A DNA stretch of 64,000 bases from Caballeronia sp. SEWSISQ10-4 2 (GTDB lineage: Bacteria > Pseudomonadota > Gammaproteobacteria > Burkholderiales > Burkholderiaceae): the NCBI RefSeq assembly GCF_030464885.1, contig NZ_JALPRJ010000021.1, forward strand, positions 59,187-123,186, written 5' to 3'. Of the stretch, positions 50,768-59,255 are shown piece by piece. Numbering within the stretch: the stretch's first letter is position 1; each line of letters begins with the position of its first letter. Under the pieces are notes generated by a model. That model did not search any database. It saw only the letters and a program-made list of their open reading frames with translations, and had not been told where the DNA came from. The position numbers and the translations under genes are program-made.

Positions 50768-51376
50768 TCACGCAATGATCGTCAGCGCTGCGCGGTATTC
50801 CTCTTCCCGCACACAGTGATCGCTGTCGTCGAACGACAAGGCCTCGACCGTGGCGCCGCGCTGCACGAAATGCTCAATGGTTTCTTCGATCCGCTTGAGG
50901 GGAACGAACGGATCGCGTGCCGAGGCGGAGAACAGCATCCGCATGTTTTCCAGGCGCGTGTGTTCCGGCCACCGGACGTTCCAGGGTCCGATACGCCCAC
51001 CGGTGAAGGCAATCAGCGCGCGCAATGCATGGAATTTGCGCCCGGTGAACTCTGCCGCGAGCGCCGCCCCCTGCGAGAAGCCCGCGAGGGTAATCGCATC
51101 CGGCGAGATGCCGCTACCGACTATCTTTCCGATCACCTCCTCCAAATAGCACAGGCTCGCTTCCAATTCTGTTTCGTTCATCGCAGCGGCCGACAAGAAG
51201 CTTGCCGGATACCACGATTGCGACGGCGCTTCAGGTAATGCCAAGATCGAGTCGGGCATGAACAGGCGCTGTGCCATCGCCCGCGCCGACCGCGAGGCCT
51301 GACCTCTGCCATGCAGGAAGACAAGCGCCTTTCGGGGCTTTTCCAACGCTTCGAACCAACGTGTCCTGTACACCAT
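50768..51376 (-). CDS. Phospholipase/carboxylesterase-family alpha/beta hydrolase
   Basis: A 202-residue esterase of the YpfH/carboxylesterase-2 type: oxyanion region LVFLHGRGQASRSA, nucleophile elbow LAGFSQGAALAAEF, acid in SARDPFVPLKR and base in DDSDHCVREEE. The start is one base before the stop of maleylacetate reductase upstream (51377), so translation is coupled. A single cytosolic serine esterase between maleylacetate reductase and a demethylase reductase could hydrolyse a methyl ester formed by cleavage of a methoxyhydroquinone. That role is inference. Confidence 0.78.
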   Translation of the reverse strand: MVYRTRWFEALEKPRKALVFLHGRGQASRSARAMAQRLFMPDSILALPEAPSQSWYPASFLSAAAMNETELEASLCYLEEVIGKIVGSGISPDAITLAGFSQGAALAAEFTGRKFHALRALIAFTGGRIGPWNVRWPEHTRLENMRMLFSASARDPFVPLKRIEETIEHFVQRGATVEALSFDDSDHCVREEEYRAALTIIA

Positions 51377-52480
51377 TCAACGCTCCGTCCCGGCCTTGCC
51401 TTGTGATGCCGAATTGGACACCGGCACGCGTCCTGACCATGCGTTCTCGAGCAGCGCACGGATACCTTCATGCGACAGTTCACGCGGGTTCGGGTACGGC
51501 GCCTGCAATGCGGCATCGGCGACGCGATCCAGATCCTGATATGCCACTCCTAGTTCGCGCAGCGACATAGGCACACCCAATCTCCTCGATAGTTCGAAGA
51601 GCCCCTGCGCGGCATCTCCGGCGCCGATCGCACGCGCCACTTTCTTCATGATCTCCGGGACCGCGACGGCGTTATAGGCGACTGCGTGAGGAAGAACCAC
51701 CGCGTGAGTTTCAGCGTGCGGCAGATGCAGCATGCCGCCTAGCGTGTGGCAAAGCTTGTGATGCAACGCCACTGACGTCGCACCGAGAACCGAGCCTCCT
51801 AGCCACGCACCGTAGAGGCACTGACTTCGCGCGTCGATATTGTCGGGTTGAGTCATGACCTCCGGCAAACCTTCTGCCAGCGCCCTGATGCCGTTTTCAG
51901 CCATCAGCGAGGTTATTGGATTGCCGTTATCGGCATACAGCGCTTCGACGCAGTGCGCGATCGCATTCAATCCACTGGTTGCGCTCATCCCGCGCGGCAA
52001 CGACGTTGTGAGCGACGGATCGTAAATGACCGTGCGTGGCAGCACTCTGATGTCGCGCCCGGTCTTCTTTTCACCCGCCGCGGTAATTCCGTAGATGGGC
52101 GTCATCTCCGAGCCTGCATAGGTTGTCGGTATCGCAAGAATCGGTAGATCGGATTCGAGCGCGATTGCCTTGCCCAGCCCGATTGTCGACCCGCCTCCGA
52201 TAGCGACGATACCGTTCGCGCCAACCGCACGCGCTTGCTCCCGGGCGGCACGCGCCACCTCGATGGGAACATGCATGGCGGCCTTGGCGAACACGCCGGC
52301 ACATCGCTTTCCGAGCAATGCAGCGACCGATTCGGCCAGCGCCACCTGTTCAGGGGTGCACAGCACCAGTGCGGCGCCGATCCCCAACTGGGCGAATTCC
52401 GTGGGTAGCTCGGCAAGACTTCCAGGACCAAATATGACCCGCGCCGGAAGCGGCGAATAGATAAAAGTGCGATGCAACAT
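51377..52480 (-). CDS. Maleylacetate reductase
   Basis: A 367-residue iron-containing (group III) alcohol dehydrogenase of the maleylacetate reductase subgroup: RVIFGPGSLAEL, IVAIGGGSTIGLGKAIALE, IPTTYAGSEMTPIYGIT, and the metal region GLNAIAHCVEALYA and ALHHKLCHTLGG. It reduces maleylacetate to 3-oxoadipate with NAD(P)H, the entry to the 3-oxoadipate pathway from hydroxyquinol or hydroquinone cleavage. First gene of the minus-strand operon, divergent from the PcpA/LinE-type dioxygenase at 52877, which would supply its substrate. Confidence 0.9.
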   Translation of the reverse strand: MLHRTFIYSPLPARVIFGPGSLAELPTEFAQLGIGAALVLCTPEQVALAESVAALLGKRCAGVFAKAAMHVPIEVARAAREQARAVGANGIVAIGGGSTIGLGKAIALESDLPILAIPTTYAGSEMTPIYGITAAGEKKTGRDIRVLPRTVIYDPSLTTSLPRGMSATSGLNAIAHCVEALYADNGNPITSLMAENGIRALAEGLPEVMTQPDNIDARSQCLYGAWLGGSVLGATSVALHHKLCHTLGGMLHLPHAETHAVVLPHAVAYNAVAVPEIMKKVARAIGAGDAAQGLFELSRRLGVPMSLRELGVAYQDLDRVADAALQAPYPNPRELSHEGIRALLENAWSGRVPVSNSASQGKAGTER

Positions 52481-52876
52481 ACGTGCAAAAACCTCGTGTG
52501 CTCGTGAGAAAGCGTATGTCGACGATCCGCGATAAAGCCGGCGAATGTCTCCTTGATAGCAAACTACACGAGCGCGGAGCGGCCGCCCATCGCTGGTCCG
52601 GACTTCGTCACATTCGGATTCGGCATGTGCACACGGCCCCTAAACAGAGGTCCACAACATCGGGCGCGGTCGATACACCCGGGGTGTGAACTGCGCTCCC
52701 GAGGCCGTTCGCGCAGTCACAGCCATATTCATTTTTGGCATTTGCGCTATTGCCGTCCGGCTATGGGCTACTCGACATCGCTGCTCCATACTCGATTCTG
52801 ACGGCTCGATGGCATTCCGTTCGATGCGCCGAGGCAGCACGTCAGATGAGCTCATCCCTGGATTCAAGGAGACGGT
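52481..52876. promoter_or_regulatory. Divergent promoter region of maleylacetate reductase and hydroquinone dioxygenase
   Basis: A 396-bp gap without a gene. It contains the 13-bp palindrome ACACCCGGGGTGT (52675-52687) near its centre and a GAGAC ribosome site just before 52877. Regulation of both divergent genes from here is likely, but I cannot assign the regulator; the nearest candidate is the LysR at 45787. Confidence 0.4.
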
Positions 52877-53833
52877 ATGACTAACAGCTCGATTCGCGGG
52901 CTTCACCACATTACGCTGTGCACTTCGACGGGACAGGGCGACGTCGATTTTTTTGTCAAGGTGATCGGCCAGCGATTCATCAAACGGACTTTGTTCTACG
53001 ATGGGCACATTCCCATCTATCACCTGTATTTCAGCGACGAAGCCGGCACGCCGGGCACCGTCATGACGACGTTTCCGTTGCGCAGGACAAAGCTCACGGG
53101 CCGCAAGGGTTCTGGGCAGTTCACGGCGGTTGCCTATTCGGTGCCGGCCGGTTCGCTTGATTTCTGGCGCGAGCACTTCCGTAAAAACAAGGTTGAGATA
53201 GCGGGCGAATCAGAGCGCTTCGGCGAGCGGTATATCCGCGTCGTCCATGCCGGCATCGACTTTGAAATCGTCGAAGATCGCACCGACACGCGCAAGCCAT
53301 GGAAATCGGACTATGTGCCAGAGCAGTATGCGGTCCGCGGCTTCCATAACTGGACCGCTACCGTGCGCGAAGCTGGCGACATGGACGTTTTCATGCAGCA
53401 GGCGTGGAATTTCCGGCCGACCATGCACGACGGAAAATTCACGCGGTATGAAACGGAAGAGGGCGGCGCTGGCCGCCGCATCGACATCCTTCACGACACC
53501 GAGTTACGTCAAGGCTCGTGGACACTCGGCCAAGGTATCGTGCACCACGGTGCGTTCGACGTGCCCGACTATGATACTCAGGCACGCATCAAGTTCGAAG
53601 CCGAAGGAATGGGTTTTACGGACTTTTCGGATCGCAAGAACCGCGGTTATTTCGAGTCGGTATATGTCCGTACGCCGGGCGGCGTGATGTTCGAGGCGAC
53701 CAAGTCGCTCGGCTTCAAGATGGACGAAGAAGAGGCGCTGCTCGGAACCGAACTGAAGATCGCTCCGCAACTCGACGCATCCCGCGCGCAGATACTAGAG
53801 CTGATGGAGCGGGAAGACCCGATACACGTCTAA
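52877..53833 (+). CDS. PcpA/LinE-type (substituted) hydroquinone 1,2-dioxygenase
   Basis: A 318-residue two-module VOC dioxygenase. It strongly resembles PcpA of Sphingobium, from N-terminal GLHHITLCTSTGQGDVDFFV to TVMTTFPLRRT and GFTDFSDRKNRGYFES. The iron ligands are H11, H224 and E273, three residues before PcpA's H11, H227 and E276 for the latter two. These enzymes cleave hydroquinones (chloro-, methyl- or methoxy-substituted) next to a hydroxyl. With a halogen at the cleavage carbon they release an acyl halide that hydrolyses to maleylacetate. Divergent from maleylacetate reductase, as expected for consecutive steps. Confidence 0.9.
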   Translation: MTNSSIRGLHHITLCTSTGQGDVDFFVKVIGQRFIKRTLFYDGHIPIYHLYFSDEAGTPGTVMTTFPLRRTKLTGRKGSGQFTAVAYSVPAGSLDFWREHFRKNKVEIAGESERFGERYIRVVHAGIDFEIVEDRTDTRKPWKSDYVPEQYAVRGFHNWTATVREAGDMDVFMQQAWNFRPTMHDGKFTRYETEEGGAGRRIDILHDTELRQGSWTLGQGIVHHGAFDVPDYDTQARIKFEAEGMGFTDFSDRKNRGYFESVYVRTPGGVMFEATKSLGFKMDEEEALLGTELKIAPQLDASRAQILELMEREDPIHV

Positions 53834-53884
53834 GCCTCCGTGAATGGAGGATGTCCGGTTTTATATCGATTAGGAGACTGAACA

Positions 53885-54685
53885 ATGAAATCGCATAAGC
53901 TGGTCGGGACCGGACCGCTGAAGGTCCTGCTTTTCCCCGGCTTACTGGGCACGCGTGATTCTTTTGACGACATGCTCACCTACGCGGATACGGACTCGTT
54001 CCAGTACGCTGCAGGGGAATATCGCGGTTACGGGCAGTCGCGCGCAGAACCCGGACTCATGACGCTGCGCGAGATAGTCCTGGACGCGGTTCGTACCATC
54101 GAATTTCTGGGCTGGACCGAGCTTGCGGTGGCGGGCCATTCGCTCGGCGCACTCGCCGCACAGATGGTCGCCGTAGCGATGCCTCAGCGCGTCAAGGCGA
54201 TCGTATCGATTGCCGGCTTGAGCGCTCGCGGTGCCGATGCCGACCCGCCGCGCCTCACATTCATGGGTGAAGCCGCCGTGTCTCGCGAGAAGCGCGAAGC
54301 GCTGTTTCGCAAGGGAACGGCAGACCGGTATTCGGTCGCGGTGGCACGCGCAGTGGTGGCCGAATCGTTTGATTCCATCAGCCCGGTGGCTTTTGAAAGC
54401 TATGCACGCGACGCCGGCACGACGGATATCAGCGACGAGGTGCGCGGGTTGTCAGCCGCAGTTCTCGCACTGATCGGCGAACACGACCCGAATTGCACCG
54501 AACGATTGGCAAAAGAGACCACGTTGTCGTTTTTCAGAAAGGCGGAGCTCGAGGTGATTGCGGGAGCCGGCCATTATCCGATGATCGAAGCGCCGCTTCA
54601 AACGGTCGCCGCGCTGGAACGGTTTGTCGCTAAAGCGCTCGACGCAAGCATGGATATCGAGCGGAGCAAACACGCAACCGAGTAA
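53885..54685 (+). CDS. Alpha/beta-hydrolase (MhpC/enol-lactonase type)
   Basis: A 266-residue hydrolase 51 bp downstream of the hydroquinone dioxygenase and in the same operon. Oxyanion region LLFPGLLGTRDSF, nucleophile AVAGHSLGALAAQ, acid in LIGEHDPNCTER, base in AGAGHYPMIEAP. It could hydrolyse the ring-cleavage product or an ester. The HG motif before the nucleophile is replaced by PG (FPGLLG), common in 3-oxoadipate enol-lactonase relatives. Confidence 0.78.
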   Translation: MKSHKLVGTGPLKVLLFPGLLGTRDSFDDMLTYADTDSFQYAAGEYRGYGQSRAEPGLMTLREIVLDAVRTIEFLGWTELAVAGHSLGALAAQMVAVAMPQRVKAIVSIAGLSARGADADPPRLTFMGEAAVSREKREALFRKGTADRYSVAVARAVVAESFDSISPVAFESYARDAGTTDISDEVRGLSAAVLALIGEHDPNCTERLAKETTLSFFRKAELEVIAGAGHYPMIEAPLQTVAALERFVAKALDASMDIERSKHATE

Positions 54686-54997
54686 TCGGTGGATCAGCGC
54701 GATTGTTCTCGATCCCCGCGCCATGCTTGCAGCGGCTTGAGCGAGATCTGCGGGGAGGGCAGTCATGTCGAACCGTTTTTCCCGCTAGTTTTCTCCGCAA
54801 CCTCGCGGGTCGATCACGCGCCAAAACCGCTTGCTTCTGCGAGGCGTGACACCTCGTTATCGGGTCGCATGAATCATCGCACTCCTGACTGACGATGCGC
54901 GTCGATCATCCGCTCACGCACGGCGGCGATCTCCGACAAAGACGGCATTCGTCAACCGAAGTGACCATACATGCCAATTAGATTACTGGAGACAAAA
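54686..54997. other. 312-bp intergenic segment
   Basis: Only the AAHS-transporter ribosome site (GGAGACAAAA just before 54998) is clear. The rest shows no gene or strong palindrome that I recognise; the transporter may have its own promoter here. Confidence 0.35.
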
Positions 54998-56335
54998 ATG
55001 AGCATCGCCGTTGACGACGCCAGCCCGGCTCTGGCCGCCGCGATCCCTGCACGCGAGAAGATGTCTGCACTCCAGATATGGATCGTGCTCCTCTGCTCCC
55101 TGGTCTTGTTTCTCGACGGTATGGACACGGCTGCGATCGGTTTCGTGGCACCGGCAATGGCAACCGAATTCGCCGTGCCGCGATCCCAGCTCGGCCCGCT
55201 ACTCAGTGCGGCTCTCTTCGGCATGGCGGCCGGCTCTTTCATCGCGGGGTCGCTGGCGGACCGGATCGGTCGCAAGCCGGTTCTGATCGGGTCCGTTCTG
55301 CTCTTCGGCGTCTGCACGTTGGCATGCGCCTTTGTTCATTCGATGCCCAGCCTGACGCTTTTGCGCGTGCTCACGGGTCTTGGATTAGGCGGAGCGATGC
55401 CCTGCGCCGGCCCATTGCTCGCCGAGTACATGCCTGCAAGGCGCCGCTCCTTCTTTGTCAGTCTGATGTACTGCGGCTTTCCGCTGGGGGCGTCGGCTGG
55501 CGGATTCATGGCGGCGGCACTCATTCCGCATCTTGGGTGGCCCAGCGTGTTCGTGGTGGGCGGCGTGTTGCCGGTGATCCTCGCGGGGTGTATGTTGGTC
55601 TTGCCAGAGTCGCTCAGTTTCATGATGGCGAACAACTGGCCGTCGGCGAAGATCAAATGCGTGATGGACCGAATGCCGGCAGTCTTGCCGGTTGAGCCTC
55701 CCGCATCAGGCGCACATGCACGGAGAACTACGGCACTCGCTGGTATCGGGATGATTCTCGCGCGTCAGCTTGTTTTTGGTACCGTGATGTTATGGATCGG
55801 TTATTTCATGGGACTGCTGGTCTTTTATCTGTTGACCAGCTGGCTTCCGACGATTCTTCAGGACGCCCGGTTTTCGATCAGGGACTCGGCTGCGATCGCT
55901 GCGCTCATGCCGCTCGGAGGCGTGATCGGCACTGTTGTCTGCGGCTGGTTGCTCGATCGTTTTGCACCCTACAAGGTGACGATGTTCACCTATGCGTTTG
56001 GCGCACTCAGCCTGTGGGTTGCCGGAGCGGCGTTGGCGCATGTGTCGGTCCTGACCGCCGCGATATTCTCAGCGGGGTTCTTCGTAGTCGGCTCGCAAGC
56101 CTCAATGCTCGCGCTTGCAATTCGCTATTACCCCATCGCGTGCCGGGCTACCGGCAGCGGATGGATGCTCGGTATTGGCCGTGCGGGCGGGATCGCCGGC
56201 GCGCTAGCTGGGGTGCGGCTTCTGCACATCCAGCTCAGCATCGACACTATGATAGCCGTTCTCGCTATCCCTGCGTTCGTTGCAGCGATTGCGGTCGGGC
56301 TCAGTGGTTTCGCGTTCGTTGGTCGCGAAACCTGA
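54998..56335 (+). CDS. Aromatic acid:H+ symporter (AAHS family MFS)
   Basis: A 445-residue MFS importer from the ATG at 54998 (MSIAVDD), chosen for the GGAG 7 bp before. It shows the AAHS signature in TM1 (LVLFLDGMDTAAIGFVAPAM), motif A (GSLADRIGRKPVLIGSVL) and 12 hydrophobic segments. Family members (PcaK, BenK, VanK) import aromatic acids by proton symport. It ends the plus-strand run of the hydroquinone block and probably takes up its starting acid. Confidence 0.85.
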   Translation: MSIAVDDASPALAAAIPAREKMSALQIWIVLLCSLVLFLDGMDTAAIGFVAPAMATEFAVPRSQLGPLLSAALFGMAAGSFIAGSLADRIGRKPVLIGSVLLFGVCTLACAFVHSMPSLTLLRVLTGLGLGGAMPCAGPLLAEYMPARRRSFFVSLMYCGFPLGASAGGFMAAALIPHLGWPSVFVVGGVLPVILAGCMLVLPESLSFMMANNWPSAKIKCVMDRMPAVLPVEPPASGAHARRTTALAGIGMILARQLVFGTVMLWIGYFMGLLVFYLLTSWLPTILQDARFSIRDSAAIAALMPLGGVIGTVVCGWLLDRFAPYKVTMFTYAFGALSLWVAGAALAHVSVLTAAIFSAGFFVVGSQASMLALAIRYYPIACRATGSGWMLGIGRAGGIAGALAGVRLLHIQLSIDTMIAVLAIPAFVAAIAVGLSGFAFVGRET

Positions 56336-56432
56336 CTTGTCGGCAGGGCGCTGCGTGGTAATCCGCGGGCGACGCGGCAGAACCTGTGTAGCCGGGCGAT
56401 GCGTGTTGTCGTGTCTTGCGCGAACCTCACAT

Positions 56433-56585
56433 TCACCCTGCTAGCGCCTTAAACGCGTTGCTTACCGCGTCGATCGCCGCGTCGTCGACATGCCGGTGAA
56501 CCACGAGACGCAGTGCAAATGGACCACTTGCGCGAATTGCTATGCCATCAACCGCAAGCCGCCGCACTTTTGCGTTGGGGCGTGC
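56433..56585 (-). pseudogene. Remnant of a threonine-aldolase-like C-terminus
   Basis: The minus strand reads LAVDGIAIRASGPFALRLVVHRHVDD, then AFKALAG and a stop at 56433. This matches the RxVTHxDVxxxxV..ALxAFKAL ending of low-specificity threonine aldolases. Upstream the sequence changes abruptly to the KfrA-like coding strand, so only about 50 residues remain. Confidence 0.5.
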
Positions 56586-56592
56586 GGTCGAT

Positions 56593-57317
56593 ATGGCGCA
56601 AGAACAACTGGCCACCACGCAGTTCGAGGCGCAACGTTCGGTCGCGGACGCGCGGACGCGCGGACGCGGCAGGCTCAGGCCGAGGCCGAGCGCGACCAAT
56701 TGCGCCAGGAACTGACGGGCAGTGCGGCCGCGCTGGACGGCGCGCAGACGCGCATCACTGAACTGGAACAGGCGCTGGCGATCTCCGTCGCCGCCGCGTC
56801 GACGCTGCAGGAGCAGGTAGAACTCGCGCGCGAAGGCGAGCGGAAACTGCAGCAGGCCCTGGCGACCGCCCGACATGACTTCGCTTCTGAACTGGACAAG
56901 CTGCGTGCCGACAGCGCGCTGGCGCAGGAGCGGCTGAGAGCAGCCGAAACTCGGGCGCTGTTGGAAGTCGACCGCGAGCGGCAGGTGGCCGCACGCTTGC
57001 AGAAGGAACTGGACGCGGCTACGCGCAAAGCGGAGCAGGGCAGTACCCGCCATCGGGATGAAGTGCAGAAGCTGCAGAGACAACTCGGTGATCTCCGTCA
57101 GCAGGTCGGTGTGCTGGAGGGTAATCTGGACGCGCCGCGCACCGCGAACGCACGTTACATCGATGAAGTGGCGCAGGCGCGTGATCAGCGGGACCAGTTG
57201 GCGTTGTCGCTGACACATGCGAGTGACAAAAGAAAGGGCCCGACCTCGATGCCGGCAGGCGGCTCGCGAACAAGCAGTGGGCCGGTCCGCAAAACGCCGC
57301 GCCCGAAAAAGCTTTGA
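56593..57317 (+). pseudogene. KfrA-like coiled-coil DNA-binding protein, broken
   Basis: From 56593 (MAQEQLATTQFEAQRSVADAR) to 57317 the sequence encodes a long Glu/Gln/Arg/Ala coiled coil, ending in a basic tail (GPVRKTPRPKKL), as in plasmid KfrA proteins. Two defects are seen. The N-terminal DNA-binding domain is missing, its place taken by the threonine-aldolase remnant. The frame also shifts at 56644-56667, where GCGGACGC occurs three times in tandem; removing one unit restores SVADARTRQAQAEAERDQLRQEL. KfrA is a plasmid-borne accessory protein, so this suggests past plasmid or integrative-element DNA. Confidence 0.65.
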
Positions 57318-57919
57318 TTTTTCTCGGCCGCGCTATTCGGGCCCGATGAGGTCTCCTAGTCGACGCGCTTGGCAAACAAACGAGGGAAATGTGAACCGCG
57401 GTTCCCGTACCTGCTCGCACGCTCATGCGTGCGGTGTTTGCTGTAGCCGGTTGAGCTGCGTGGTCTGCCTCTGGTGGACTTTCTCGTGCTTGTCGCTCTA
57501 CGTTGGTTACAGCTGAACTCTCTCGACCGGCATATTGTTGCCAGGCGATGACTAGCATGAGCAGTAACCGTGTTTTAACAATTTCCGCCTCAAGCCCGCA
57601 TTGTTGAATCACATCCGGGTTGAGGACTATCGCTTTTCAAACCTGATAACTCCGGTTATCAGATGTGGCGATTTTCTATCGAGCGAAAACTTGCGCTGTT
57701 CTTCTACAGAAGGAAAGCTGTTGCCGGAGTTCAACTGAAGCCCGGCGATCCGGCCGTCGTAGGCGTTCGTGCGGCCGAAACAGCGTTCAGCGCGCGTGGT
57801 CGCCGCAAATTGCGACGCACTTCAGTCGAAATCGCCCACTGGCGACTCCACGGAGCGGCCGCATCTCCGCGGACTCCGATTGCGTCCGCAACCCAACTTG
57901 CGGACGCAATTCATTACTG
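57318..57919. other. Gene-poor segment with a perfect palindrome
   Basis: CTGATAAC (57643-57650), TCCG, GTTATCAG (57655-57662) is a perfect 8-bp inverted repeat with a 4-nt spacer. An 87-residue frame starts at the next base (57663) but has no recognised family, so I leave it uncalled. Nothing else in the segment reads as a gene. The position between a plasmid-gene relic and an IS66 relic suggests leftover mobile-element DNA. Confidence 0.4.
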
Positions 57920-58095
57920 GGGATGATTTGACCTTTTTGCCCTTGCGGGTGACACGCGTTGGTGTCGGCGGCAAGCGCAGCTTCGACCAATTGGACAAGC
58001 AACGACTACTCAATGCCTGCCTGCAACCGGGCGCATTGGTCTACGGCGGTCGCAGGCGCCGATCAAACCCAGCATCATGCCAACGAGACATCTTG
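57920..58095 (+). pseudogene. IS66-family TnpA (OrfA) remnant
   Basis: The frame FLPLRVTRVGVGGKRSFDQLDKQRLLNACLQPGA matches the start of IS66-type TnpA proteins (VxxxDGKRRFDxxxKQxLIEACLQPGxSVAG). A frameshift follows, after which SVAGADQTQHHANE continues the SVAGLALKHGVNAN region. The start codon and the rest of the element are missing. Confidence 0.6.
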
Positions 58096-58159
58096 AGCAT
58101 AAGTGAGGGTTTACGTGGCGTGCGTGTATTTGAAAAATCAATTACACTCGGTTTCATAG

Positions 58160-58177
58160 TACTTGAAAATTCAAGTA
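58160..58177. promoter_or_regulatory. Perfect palindromic operator before the decarboxylase operon
   Basis: TACTTGAA-AA-TTCAAGTA is an 8-bp-arm inverted repeat, 84 bp before the ATG at 58262. A weaker copy, TTGA-AAAA-TCAA, lies about 30 bp upstream (near 58127). The size and TTGAA/TTCAA arms fit a MarR- or TetR-type dimer with two sites. No such regulator gene is in the window apart from the distant MarR at 163-636, so the binder may lie beyond the right end. Confidence 0.5.
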
Positions 58178-58261
58178 AATAATCTTCCGAGACAACCCAT
58201 GTGATGCACCTCATATTCCTTTTTCGGGTGAGGTCGCGACGCCTTGAATTGGAGCAGATCA

Positions 58262-59233
58262 ATGAGAAACAAGATTGCGCTTGAAGAACACTTTGCGATA
58301 GACCTCACTATTGAGCAGTCCAAAATTTATGCGCCTGCCGCGGTTTGGGAAATGCTGAAGTCCAATCTGATGGACATTGAGCAGCAGAGACTCGAGCGAA
58401 TGGAGCAGGGCGGAACCGAGTATTCGATCTTGTCGCTCAACTCGCCCGGCATCCAGGGTATCCCGGATATCAAACAGGCGATTGATGTCGCGAGACGGGC
58501 CAATGATGTCCTCGCAGAACATGTTGTCCGCCATCCGTCTCGTTTGGGTGGATTTGCCGCGCTGCCGATGCAGGACCCCGAAGCTGCGGCACGTGAACTC
58601 GAGCGGAGCGTAAAGGATCTCGGATTCCATGGCTTCATGGTGAATGGCTTTTCCCAAGTGGGCGATGCGGAGAATGTCGTGTACTACGACGCCCCGCAGT
58701 ACACCGATTTCTGGGCGAGCGCGGCGGCGCTCGGCAAGCCTTTCTATATGCATCCTCGGGATCCGTTGCCATCCCGTGAACCGATCTATGACGGTTTTCC
58801 ATGGCTAACCGCCGCGACTTGGGCGTTCGCGGTTGAGACGAGTACTCACGCACTGAGACTGATCACGTCAGGTCTCTTTGACCGCAATCCTGGGTTGCAG
58901 ATGATTCTTGGCCATCTCGGCGAGGGGATTCCGTTCAACATCTGGCGTGTCGACCACATTCTCCAAAAGGCGCCACGAGGACTGCCCTGCAAGCGCAGCG
59001 TGGGCGAATACTTCCGAGAGAACGTCTACGTCACCACAAGCGGAAATTTCAGAACGCAGACGCTTCTATCCACGATGCTGGAGGTTGGGAGTGACCGAAT
59101 CATGTATTCGGTCGACTATCCGTTTGAAACCCATGACGAGGCGTCCCGGTGGTTTGACACGTGCTCAATCAGCGAAACCGATCGAGTGAAGATTGGACGG
59201 GAAAACGCACGACGTTTGTTTGGTCTTGAATGA
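58262..59233 (+). CDS. Gamma-resorcylate-decarboxylase-type amidohydrolase
   Basis: A 323-residue TIM-barrel decarboxylase from the ATG at 58262 (MRNKIALEEHFA), with GGAG 7 bp upstream. It resembles Rhizobium gamma-resorcylate decarboxylase along its length: E8 and H10 in the N-terminal metal site, His in FYMHPRDPLP near 164, and Asp in YSVDYPFETHDEASRWF near 287, with ATWAFAVETSTHALRL and GHLGEGIPFNIWRVDH between. Such enzymes reversibly decarboxylate ortho-hydroxybenzoates. First gene of an operon with an aldehyde dehydrogenase, an aromatic-acid transporter and a hydrolase. The exact benzoate is not fixed. Confidence 0.88.
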   Translation: MRNKIALEEHFAIDLTIEQSKIYAPAAVWEMLKSNLMDIEQQRLERMEQGGTEYSILSLNSPGIQGIPDIKQAIDVARRANDVLAEHVVRHPSRLGGFAALPMQDPEAAARELERSVKDLGFHGFMVNGFSQVGDAENVVYYDAPQYTDFWASAAALGKPFYMHPRDPLPSREPIYDGFPWLTAATWAFAVETSTHALRLITSGLFDRNPGLQMILGHLGEGIPFNIWRVDHILQKAPRGLPCKRSVGEYFRENVYVTTSGNFRTQTLLSTMLEVGSDRIMYSVDYPFETHDEASRWFDTCSISETDRVKIGRENARRLFGLE

Positions 59234-59255
59234 TGCGAGGAAAAGGAGAAACCGG

